From: Candidatus Nitrosopumilus sp.
GTDB taxonomy: Archaea; Thermoproteota; Nitrososphaeria; Nitrososphaerales; Nitrosopumilaceae
DNA length: 22,928 nt
Assembly (NCBI GenBank): GCA_016784625.1
Contig: JADHUF010000009.1
Span: 1-22,928 of the forward strand
Reading direction: 5' to 3'
The notes under the pieces were generated by a model. That model saw only the letters and a list, made by a program, of their open reading frames with translations. It was not told the DNA's origin and ran no database searches. A program made the translations under genes and the position numbers. Positions 13,193 through 19,826 of this stretch are shown here, one piece after another. The stretch's first letter is position 1. Every line of letters begins with the position of its first letter.

Positions 13193-14516
13193 TTTAAGAA
13201 ATTTTATTTCTAAAATTAAAAAAAATAAGGATCTTAAAACAGTAAAAACAAAAGTTTCTACAAAATTTGAAATTGCTGGAATCACTGCAAAAGTTGATGG
13301 CTCACATGCTGTTCTATTTGAAAATATTAAAGAAAGTAATTTTCGTTTAGTTTCTAATTTGGTGGGAACAAGAAAGAGATTTGCTATGGCAATTGGAGGT
13401 ACTGAAGATAATATTCATGAAAAAGTTATTTCAGCAATCAAAAAAGCTAAACGACCAAAAATCATCTCTTCAGGAAAATTCATGGAAAACAAGTCAAAAA
13501 ACCTATTATCCATGCCTATTGTTACTCATTTTGAAAAAGAATCTGGACCATTTATTACATCTTCTATTGCATATGCAAAAAATCCTGAAACTGGAAAACA
13601 AAATTCATCTTTTCATAGATTAATGCCAATTGATAAAACTCATTTTTCCATTAGAATGGTAGAAGGACGTCATTTACACCGATGTTTTGTTGATGCTAAA
13701 GAACATGGGGAAGATCTAAGAATTGCAATTACTGTGGGGGTTCACCCAGCAATTTCAATTGCTGGTGCATATCAAGCCGAATGGGGAAAAGATGAAATTG
13801 ATATTGCAAATTCACTTTTGGGAGGAAAACTCACTTTGGCAAAACTTTCTTCTTCAGGATTGAATGTACCATCAGGATCTGAAATTGTTATGGAAGGAAA
13901 AATTCTTCGTGATAAAACCCATCTTGAATGGATGGTTGAAATGCTTCAAACATATGATCATAAAAGATCTCAACCTGTTTTTGAACTTGAAAATCTCTAT
14001 TTTAGGAATAATCCTATTTTCCATGATGTTTTATCTGGTTATTCAGAACATAGATTACTAATGGGAATGCCAATTGAATCTAAATTAAATGGAGAATTGA
14101 AGAAAACGTATTCTCAAACAAGACAAGTATCAATGACTAATGGTGGATGTAATTGGTTACATGCTGTTGTACAAATTAAAAAGAAAAATGAATCTGATCC
14201 TAAAAAAATAATTAAAAAAACATTCGATTCTCATCGTTCCCTAAAACAAGTAACTGTAGTTGATGAGGATATTGATCCTAATGATGCTGAATCAGTAGAA
14301 TATGCAATGGCTACAAGATTTCAAGCAGATAAAGATCTAATTATTCTCAAGAATGTTCGTGGCTCTAGTCTTGATCCATCTAGTAATCAACAGAAATTAC
14401 AAACTGCAAAAATGGGTATTGATGCAACCAGATCTCTTTCAAAACGCCCAGATGGATTTGAATTAGCAAAAATACCTAAAATTGATAAAATTAAACTAGA
14501 GAAATATTTCAAATGA
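13185..14516 (+). CDS. UbiD-family decarboxylase
   Basis: A 443-residue member of the UbiD family, prenyl-FMN-dependent non-oxidative decarboxylases. Visible motifs are NSSFHRL (140-146, part of the cofactor and metal site), GSEIVMEGKI (231-240, with the catalytic acidic residues) and VVDEDIDPNDAES followed by VEYAMATRFQ (358-380), the family signature. In archaea one UbiD member is trans-anhydromevalonate 5-phosphate decarboxylase of the modified mevalonate pathway. That role is plausible here because archaea need it for lipids, but aromatic or quinone-precursor decarboxylation cannot be excluded. The UbiX prenyltransferase that makes the cofactor is not in the window. ATG 13185 overlaps the upstream gene by 8 bp. 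Confidence 0.9.
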   Translation: MSDLRNFISKIKKNKDLKTVKTKVSTKFEIAGITAKVDGSHAVLFENIKESNFRLVSNLVGTRKRFAMAIGGTEDNIHEKVISAIKKAKRPKIISSGKFMENKSKNLLSMPIVTHFEKESGPFITSSIAYAKNPETGKQNSSFHRLMPIDKTHFSIRMVEGRHLHRCFVDAKEHGEDLRIAITVGVHPAISIAGAYQAEWGKDEIDIANSLLGGKLTLAKLSSSGLNVPSGSEIVMEGKILRDKTHLEWMVEMLQTYDHKRSQPVFELENLYFRNNPIFHDVLSGYSEHRLLMGMPIESKLNGELKKTYSQTRQVSMTNGGCNWLHAVVQIKKKNESDPKKIIKKTFDSHRSLKQVTVVDEDIDPNDAESVEYAMATRFQADKDLIILKNVRGSSLDPSSNQQKLQTAKMGIDATRSLSKRPDGFELAKIPKIDKIKLEKYFK

Positions 14517-14568
14517 TAAAGTTGACTCATTAAATTAAATTAGATGAATAAAGAAACTAAGATTGAAA

Positions 14569-15054
14569 ATGTCATCACAAAATTCTCCTAATGAAAAGAG
14601 TCCATCTGAATCTCATGCAGAAGTAATTGTTAGGATGTTTCCCTCTGATGCAAATCCTGCAGGAAATGTGTTTGGTGGTGAAATTTTAAAACATATTGAC
14701 ATGGTTGCAGGAATTGTAGCTCAACGACATTCTCAATCAAATGCAGTTACTGTATCTATGGATAGTGTTAATTTTCTAAAACCTGTTTTTGTTGGTAATG
14801 TTCTCAAACTAAATGCTAGAATAAATTATGTACATAACTCATCAATGGAAATTGAAGTTAAATCTGAAGCTGAAGATATTGTAACTGGAATAAGGACCGT
14901 TACTGGAACTGCTTTTGTTACATTTGTAGCTCTTGATGAAAATGGTAAACCGATGTATGTGCCTAGACTATCTCTAAAAACAGATGAAGATCGAATCAAG
15001 TTTGAAGAAGGCAAATCTAGAATGGAAAAACGATTAAAAAATCGTCAAAACTAA
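14569..15054 (+). CDS. Hot-dog acyl-CoA thioesterase
   Basis: A 161-residue single hot-dog domain protein of the YciA/BACH acyl-CoA hydrolase type, which cleaves acyl-CoA to free acid and CoA in the cytosol. The signature NPAGNVFGGEILKHIDMVAG (about 28-47) contains the catalytic acidic residue, and AVTVSMDSVNFLKPV with GTAFVTFVALDENGKP completes the fold. The C-terminus is a basic helix. ATG 14569 is preferred over a TTG two codons upstream; TTAAATTAAATTA at 14530-14542 is a plausible TATA box. The physiological acyl-CoA is unknown in an organism without classical fatty-acid synthesis. The next gene encodes a phasin-like protein, 54 bp downstream. Confidence 0.9.
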   Translation: MSSQNSPNEKSPSESHAEVIVRMFPSDANPAGNVFGGEILKHIDMVAGIVAQRHSQSNAVTVSMDSVNFLKPVFVGNVLKLNARINYVHNSSMEIEVKSEAEDIVTGIRTVTGTAFVTFVALDENGKPMYVPRLSLKTDEDRIKFEEGKSRMEKRLKNRQN

Positions 15055-15108
15055 TCTTTTCTAATTTTTATGGATCCACTTAAGAATAACGAAAAATATC
15101 TTTAGTTA

Positions 15109-15522
15109 ATGTCTGAACAAGAAAAAAACAACGAGTGGGATTCATTATGGCAAGAGTATACAAAATCTCTTGAAAGTTGGAAATCACTTTTTGAGCAAAT
15201 TCAGAATGCAAGTAATGACATGCAAACTAAATTCAATGAAGTCTGGGAAAAAGCAACTGTTGAATCTAGCGCTGAAACCATGAAATCATTTGGAGAAAAT
15301 TGGCAAAAAGCTATGACTGATGTGGGAATGAATTCCTTCAAAGAATTTAGTGACAATTGGCAAAAAGCTCTTAATGATTCTAATGCTTCTGTTTTCAAAC
15401 AATTTGCTGAAAATTGGCAAAAGACTCTAAGCTCATCTGGATTAGAACAAATGAATGCTTATGGTGAAATGATGAAAAAATTTGCCGAAACTTGGAATAC
15501 AATGTGGCCAAGGACACAATAA
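15109..15522 (+). CDS. Phasin-like helical repeat protein A
   Basis: A 137-residue acidic helical protein rich in Trp, Phe, Asn and Lys. An F-x3-W motif recurs at F42, F61, F80 and F99, exactly 19 residues apart, with a final copy at F125 (FAETW). The pattern resembles phasins and PhaE, proteins that coat or help build polyhydroxyalkanoate granules; this link is by composition and motif style, not by a confirmed homology. It is collinear with the protein encoded at 17368-17841. It has its own plausible TATA element (CACTTAAGAAT, about 15077-15088), suggesting a leaderless mRNA. Confidence 0.8.
   Translation: MSEQEKNNEWDSLWQEYTKSLESWKSLFEQIQNASNDMQTKFNEVWEKATVESSAETMKSFGENWQKAMTDVGMNSFKEFSDNWQKALNDSNASVFKQFAENWQKTLSSSGLEQMNAYGEMMKKFAETWNTMWPRTQ
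15232..15459 (+). repeat. Four tandem 19-codon repeats
   Basis: Codons 42-117 of the phasin-like gene form four 57-bp units, each starting F-x3-W and three of them continuing F-x-[ED]-N-W-Q-K. At DNA level the units are diverged but share phrases such as AATTGGCAAAA. Unequal crossing-over could change the copy number. Confidence 0.7.
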
Positions 15523-15563
15523 TTTTCAAAAGAATAAAAACGTGATTCATTCACTATTTTTTA

Positions 15564-16223
15564 ATGTCAATAACTCAGAATGAATGCTTTGTTGAATTAT
15601 CTAGTTTTAATGATTTAGCACGACATGCTTGTGCATTTAGAGAGTATCCACATAGAGTATATTCCCAAGAACTTGATGGGGTAAGAATTATTTCAAATAG
15701 TTTAACTCTTGCAAATACTTTGTTGATTCTTTATGCTCCAATGCCAAAATCTGGTAGGTATATCTCATACCAAGTTACTGCAGGAAAAGAGATTTGTGAT
15801 GTTGTAGAATCTACAAAAAGTATTTCAAATTATGCGCCTATCGTACATATGGAATCTAAAATTTCTTCATTACCTGTAAAAAATGAAAAGATCTCTGATC
15901 AGTTTCATCCAATTCAAGTTAAAGATTTAGGAAGTTTAGCACGATTAACATATGATCCTGAGTTTCCAGATGAACAAAATCTTACTCTATATGTATTACC
16001 TCACAAAAATTCTTGGGTACTAGGATACATAACATCATTAGAAATGGATAATGTAATCTATAATTTCAATTATGTTAAATTAGATTCTGAACCTGCCAAA
16101 CATTTTGTGAAATATCAAGGAAATCAAGGACAAGATCCGGAATTTTCTGATAATTTTGATCATGGATATTCGTATTTACCGATTATTAAAATTAAAAATG
16201 AACATTCTATTTTTGGATTTTAA
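15564..16223 (+). CDS. Uncharacterised 219-residue protein
   Basis: I do not recognise this protein. It has no signal peptide or membrane segment; a hydrophobic stretch at about 48-60 (LTLANTLLILYAPMP) looks like a buried strand or helix. It appears alpha/beta, with aromatic-rich strands in the C-terminal half (LTLYVLPHKNSWVLGYI, VIYNFNYVKL) and an acidic loop before YLPIIKIKN. ATG 15564 follows the phasin-like gene by 41 bp on the same strand, so it may be co-transcribed. It ends 14 bp from the convergent gene on the minus strand. Confidence 0.75.
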   Translation: MSITQNECFVELSSFNDLARHACAFREYPHRVYSQELDGVRIISNSLTLANTLLILYAPMPKSGRYISYQVTAGKEICDVVESTKSISNYAPIVHMESKISSLPVKNEKISDQFHPIQVKDLGSLARLTYDPEFPDEQNLTLYVLPHKNSWVLGYITSLEMDNVIYNFNYVKLDSEPAKHFVKYQGNQGQDPEFSDNFDHGYSYLPIIKIKNEHSIFGF

Positions 16224-16237
16224 ATTAATTTTTAAAA

Positions 16238-16921
16238 CTAATTCCATGTAGTTAGTTCTTTAATTTTTTTCCTTGATTCTTCAACTAATCGTTTTATTAC
16301 TGGAATGTAAATTTCAGCTGCATATGTAATTTCAATATCTTCATACTCTTCAATATCTAGAAATGTAGATGCAACTACCTGGCTTTCTCTTACTTTAGGC
16401 TCGTTATTTTTACTTCTTTTATGATTTATAATTTCTAAAAATGTTGGTAATTGTCTTTTAATCTCAATATCTAATTCGTCTTTTGAACGTATTTTTTCCT
16501 GACTCAAATTTACTTTAATCTGTTGATATACATCATCTTTGTATCTATCTGATGCCCTTATCATGATTTTAATTTTAGGTAATTTTTCAAATTTATTTTT
16601 GAATTGACATATTTTTTTAATAAAATTTGGATATGGATTTTCATGTTCTTGATTATATTTTATTAAATACCATTCTGAAAACTTTATCGCGTTTTGATCA
16701 TTTTTCTTCTTTGCTTCCTCATAGAATTTCTTTTGTGAAATCTTTTCTGAAATAAATAATCCAAAATCTCTATTTCCTTCCTCAAAAATTTCATTAAATG
16801 TGTCATTTACAGAATTTATGTACTTATTAAAAAAATAATTTACATAGTAAGGATCAGGTTCGTATTGTTTAATCTGTTTTAGATATATTTCACAGTTTTT
16901 TATCGTTTTTTCAATATCCAT
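16238..16921 (-). CDS. Uncharacterised helical protein, second of a pair
   Basis: A 227-residue, Lys/Glu/Ile/Tyr-rich protein with predicted helices throughout and no recognisable catalytic motif or membrane segment. The central part (KIKIMIRASDRYKDDVYQQI) may hold a strand. It starts at ATG 16921, which shares one base with the stop of the upstream 126-residue gene (TAATG), so the two are surely co-translated and probably form a complex. I see no HEPN R-x4-6-H motif or nuclease motif. Function unknown. Confidence 0.75.
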   Translation of the reverse strand: MDIEKTIKNCEIYLKQIKQYEPDPYYVNYFFNKYINSVNDTFNEIFEEGNRDFGLFISEKISQKKFYEEAKKKNDQNAIKFSEWYLIKYNQEHENPYPNFIKKICQFKNKFEKLPKIKIMIRASDRYKDDVYQQIKVNLSQEKIRSKDELDIEIKRQLPTFLEIINHKRSKNNEPKVRESQVVASTFLDIEEYEDIEITYAAEIYIPVIKRLVEESRKKIKELTTWN

Positions 16922-17301
16922 TAGTCTTTGCTAGATTCAAGAGTTGTATATTTTGATTGTGTCTTCAAACTTGTTGCTAATTCTTTGAAAATCTCATTTA
17001 CACTAACATCAACTAGATTAATTGTTGCATTTTCCTTCACGATTTGTTTTTCAAATTTTTCTTTTATTGCAAAAGATACCGATGACCAATGTAAGATTCC
17101 TTTCAATTGTTCTTCGACTGTAGTGTTTGTTGTTGGAAAGTTTGCTGGTGAAAACACAATCCCATTTGTCCATTGCATTGTGGGAATTCCTCCTCCTGAT
17201 GATTTAGTACTAAATGCTATTTGTTTTACCCAATCCTCAAATTTGTATTCAATTACTTCATGAATAATCAATTTTTTCCATGGTTCTATAGAGATCTCCA
17301 T
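16921..17301 (-). CDS. Uncharacterised 126-residue protein, first of a pair
   Basis: A small alpha/beta protein that I do not recognise. A glycine-rich turn (STKSSGGGIPTMQW) is followed by a strand (GIVFSPANFP) and two amphipathic helices in the C-terminal half; the tail is Thr/Ser/Lys-rich. No cysteine pairs, nuclease or membrane motifs are visible. It is translationally coupled (TAATG) to the 227-residue gene. The pair lies between the two phasin-like genes, but nothing in the sequence shows a functional link. Confidence 0.75.
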   Translation of the reverse strand: MEISIEPWKKLIIHEVIEYKFEDWVKQIAFSTKSSGGGIPTMQWTNGIVFSPANFPTTNTTVEEQLKGILHWSSVSFAIKEKFEKQIVKENATINLVDVSVNEIFKELATSLKTQSKYTTLESSKD

Positions 17302-17367
17302 CTGATTATGGTGTCTTTAAACCAATTATAATCTTATTTTTTCAGGCTAATTTACAATTTTATGGAA

Positions 17368-17841
17368 TTACATCTGTCCAGTTTGCCATGTTTGATTGAA
17401 TCTTTTGATGGCTTCTTGGTATGCAGTAATTGAATCTCCACCTGATGTTTTAAGGAATTTTTCCCATTGTTCATTGAATTTTTGCATTGATTCCATATTG
17501 GTTTCTTTGAAAATATTTTCAATCATCTTTGTTTGTTGTTTGACATATTCAGGAGCAATTTCTTTCCATGTATTCTCCCAACTTGAACTTACTTTTTTTA
17601 ATAATTCTGTATCTGTTTCTACTGCTTTTTGACATGCATCGTTATACGTCATTAGAGTTTCATTTGTAGCTTTTTGCCACTGTGCAAGAGATTCTTTCCA
17701 ACCATTTAACGCAACATTATATGCTGTCCATGCTTTATCAAATTCTGGTTTTTTTGTTGATGACTTTGCTTGTTTTTTTGGCTTGTTAGTTGTTTTTTTG
17801 ATTACCTTCTTTTTACGAATACTCTTTTTCTTGGTAACCAT
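17368..17841 (-). CDS. Phasin-like protein B with lysine-rich N-terminal tail
   Basis: A 157-residue protein. Residues 1-32 are a very basic tail (TKKKSIRKKKVIKKTTNKP style). Residues 34-157 are helical and collinear with the phasin-like protein at 15109-15522: W38, Y41, L45, W48 and K49 match W14, Y17, L21, W24 and K25 (constant offset 24), Y66-N67-D68 matches F42-N43-E44, and F122/W126 and F148/W152 match F99/W103 and F125/W129 (offset 23). The 26-residue spacing of the last two F-x3-W motifs is identical. Phasins of some bacteria carry Lys/Ala-rich DNA-binding tails that tie granules to the nucleoid, so the same idea is attractive here but unproven. Confidence 0.8.
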   Translation of the reverse strand: MVTKKKSIRKKKVIKKTTNKPKKQAKSSTKKPEFDKAWTAYNVALNGWKESLAQWQKATNETLMTYNDACQKAVETDTELLKKVSSSWENTWKEIAPEYVKQQTKMIENIFKETNMESMQKFNEQWEKFLKTSGGDSITAYQEAIKRFNQTWQTGQM

Positions 17842-17905
17842 ATTATAGATTAAAAATAGTAGATGTTAAATCTTTCAAAGTTTGAAAAAATCTAATCTTT
17901 TTTAA

Positions 17906-18061
17906 TTAAAATCTTGATGCTTTAGTAAAATTTGGAGCATATTTTTTCTCCTTATTTTTGAATAATTTACTGTGTTCTTTACATAAATTTCGGGTTTCTC
18001 TAAAGCTGATTTTTACTTTCTTTACTGCTTTTAACTTACATTCTGAAATACTGCATTGCAT
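17906..18061 (-). CDS. 51-residue zinc-binding mini-protein
   Basis: A short frame from ATG 18061 to TAA 17906-17908 encodes a basic protein with C3 and C8 (C-x4-C) and C27-x2-H30, an ordered set of four zinc ligands (CSISEC and LCKEH). The rest is Lys/Arg-rich. A TATA-like TTTATTAG (18083-18090) lies about 25 bp upstream, fitting a leaderless mRNA. The metal ligands plus the promoter make it more credible than a chance frame. Nucleic-acid binding is likely from composition; function unknown. Confidence 0.6.
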   Translation of the reverse strand: MQCSISECKLKAVKKVKISFRETRNLCKEHSKLFKNKEKKYAPNFTKASRF

Positions 18062-18082
18062 ATGCTAATTATTCATTATTTG

Positions 18083-18090
18083 CTAATAAA
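18083..18090 (-). promoter_or_regulatory. TATA box of the zinc mini-protein gene
   Basis: TTTATTAG on the minus strand, centred about 25 bp before ATG 18061; this is the standard archaeal spacing for a leaderless transcript. Confidence 0.4.
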
Positions 18091-18151
18091 ACTTTGAAAT
18101 TATATTATTACCTTCTATTAGCTTTTTATCATTGAAAAATATCAAAAAATT

Positions 18152-18361
18152 ATGGATGATGATGAGAAAGGAAAGCAATTTTTAGAATTAATTGATGAGC
18201 AAAGTAATCTTCAGTGGAGTATTGTTGCAAAATTGTCTTCTTTGGTTAACTCAAAATGGGATTCTGTTGAATTACAAAATGAACTTGAAACATTAGTTGA
18301 ACAGCATTCTAAAATTACTAAAGAACTTAACAGTCTTGATAAAAATAGTAGTATCTTATAA
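18152..18361 (+). CDS. Small helical protein of unknown function
   Basis: A 69-residue acidic protein of two amphipathic helices (FLELIDEQSNLQWSIVAKL and VELQNELETLVEQHSKITKEL) separated by an SKWDS turn, probably a helical hairpin that oligomerises. ATG 18152 has an AT-rich leader. The stop overlaps the 3' end of the convergent ctaB gene by 6 bp. I know no function; a chance frame is unlikely given the clean heptads. Confidence 0.6.
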   Translation: MDDDEKGKQFLELIDEQSNLQWSIVAKLSSLVNSKWDSVELQNELETLVEQHSKITKELNSLDKNSSIL

Positions 18362-19285
18362 TGCAGAGTCTACCATTAATGCAATAAATAATACTGCCAG
18401 ATAAGGACTAGAAAATTTAAACAAAGTCCATGATGCTTTCTCCATAGGCTTGACTATCACCCATATTGATAATGCAACCATTAATGCACCTGATGCAATT
18501 GCAGTCCATAGATATACTCCGCCTACCATTTCTTCACCACTTTCCGTTGTAATGAAAAATGGTGCAATTGAAAATAATACCATTACAACAGTAGAACCTG
18601 CAATAGCTCTTGCAGATGTTTTTTCAGATTGTACTGCAGTTAACATTGGAACATTTACTTTGTTATAATCCTCTTTGAAATGTAACGTCAAAGCCCAAAT
18701 ATGCATTGGAATCCAAATAAACACTAATCCTGCCATTGCAAGACCCATTGTCCACAAATCAGACATACTTACAGCTACCCATCCAATCAAAGGAGGTGAA
18801 CCGCCACATAATCCTCCTAAAATTATGTTAGTTCTTGAAGTTCGTTTTAATGCATAAGAGTAAACAAGAATATTATTTACTAATCCAAATGCAATGAATG
18901 TAGTTGCCCATACGCCTTGTTCTAATGTAGTTGTAAATGAAATTCCAAATGCCAAAACTAATGATATTCCTGCTAATGCCAATCCAAAGTTTCTTGCTTT
19001 GACTGCAGGATAGATTCTCTTTGATGGAAGAGGTCGATCTTTTGTTCTTTCCATTATTGCATCTATATCTCTATCATGATAATTCGTCAAAGTATTAGCA
19101 GCTGCTGAACCTGCTGCAACTGAAAATAACATTAATGCCCAAGTTCCTAGAGAAATTTCAATACCGTAGATATTAGATGCTGTTAATGCTGCACCAAATG
19201 CAGTAAACACTAGTAAATACCAGATTTTTGGCTTTGTTAATTCATAATATACTGCAACACGAGATTCTGACTTTTGTTTTTGCAA
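18356..19285 (-). CDS. ctaB: Protoheme IX farnesyltransferase (heme O synthase)
   Basis: An integral membrane UbiA-superfamily prenyltransferase that attaches a farnesyl (or longer archaeal prenyl) group to heme b, making heme O for heme-copper terminal oxidase. The 309-residue protein has about eight to nine hydrophobic helices. The first aspartate-rich loop is NYHDRDIDAIMERTKDRPLP (68-87); the following loop YSYALKRTSRTNIILGG and the second polar loop HFKEDYNKVNVPML are also standard. The start is TTG 19285, two bases after the stop of the Lrp-like gene, so the two are one transcript. Prenyl donor length is not visible from sequence. Confidence 0.95.
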   Translation of the reverse strand: MQKQKSESRVAVYYELTKPKIWYLLVFTAFGAALTASNIYGIEISLGTWALMLFSVAAGSAAANTLTNYHDRDIDAIMERTKDRPLPSKRIYPAVKARNFGLALAGISLVLAFGISFTTTLEQGVWATTFIAFGLVNNILVYSYALKRTSRTNIILGGLCGGSPPLIGWVAVSMSDLWTMGLAMAGLVFIWIPMHIWALTLHFKEDYNKVNVPMLTAVQSEKTSARAIAGSTVVMVLFSIAPFFITTESGEEMVGGVYLWTAIASGALMVALSIWVIVKPMEKASWTLFKFSSPYLAVLFIALMVDSAL

Positions 19286-19287
19286 TA

Positions 19288-19755
19288 TTAGTCGCTATCC
19301 TTTGATGACATATATGGCATTACTTTAGTTCGTGATTTCATCTCAATAAATGATTCTGAAGATTGAATTCCTTCAATCCTGCCAATTCGTTCAGAGACCA
19401 TTTTATGCATCTGATCTAATGATTTTGAATACATAGTTATCAGAATATCAAATCTACCTGTAACTTCTGCAACCTCTCTGACTCCATCAATTTTGAATAA
19501 TTCTGTAATTATATGATCGCGTTTTTTTGTATCCATGTTAATTCCAGTTAATGCTTTGACATTATAGCCAAGTTCAGCATCATTAACAACAATTGTAAAA
19601 CGCTCAATTAATTTTCTTTTAGTTAGTCTTTTGATTCTTGAATAGATTACTGATGAATTTACATTGATCTTTTTTGATAAACGTGGAACTGAAATTGATG
19701 CATCGTTAGATAATTCTGATAAAATTTGTAAATCTAAGTCATCTACTTTTGCCGT
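19288..19755 (-). CDS. Lrp/AsnC-family regulator with ACG start codon
   Basis: A DNA-binding regulator of 155 residues if translation starts at ACG 19755. Residues 5-55 are the AsnC-type winged helix-turn-helix (DDLDLQILSELSNDASISVP, then VNSSVIYSRIKRLTKR), and 65-145 are the RAM ligand-binding domain (GRFDILITMYSKSLDQMHK). Reading back, the frame meets TAA just before ACG GCA AAA GTA GAT, which would be M-A-K-V-D if the first base triplet were ATG. No ATG, GTG or TTG precedes the HTH in frame; the first ATG (19536) would remove the whole HTH and leave only 82 residues. AGGTG lies 6 nt before the ACG and a TATA box further up. It is co-transcribed with ctaB. Confidence 0.8.
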   Translation of the reverse strand, partial: TAKVDDLDLQILSELSNDASISVPRLSKKINVNSSVIYSRIKRLTKRKLIERFTIVVNDAELGYNVKALTGINMDTKKRDHIITELFKIDGVREVAEVTGRFDILITMYSKSLDQMHKMVSERIGRIEGIQSSESFIEMKSRTKVMPYMSSKDSD

Positions 19756-19788
19756 TTAAAACACCTGAGTCGATCTAGATTTCTGGTT

Positions 19789-19797
19789 CTTATAAAG
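19789..19797 (-). promoter_or_regulatory. TATA box of the Lrp-ctaB transcript
   Basis: CTTTATAAG on the minus strand, about 38 bp before the ACG at 19755. A start site about 26 bp downstream gives a leader of roughly 12 nt that contains AGGTG (19762-19766), placed to act as a Shine-Dalgarno site. Confidence 0.5.
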
Positions 19798-19826
19798 TTA
19801 TTATTGTAAAAATTGCAAAAAATAGT

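Noticed and set aside
16238..17301. A toxin-antitoxin or HEPN nuclease pair
   Set aside because: The coupling and sizes invite it, but there is no R-x4-6-H, PIN, RelE or other nuclease motif, and neither protein looks like a DNA-binding antitoxin.
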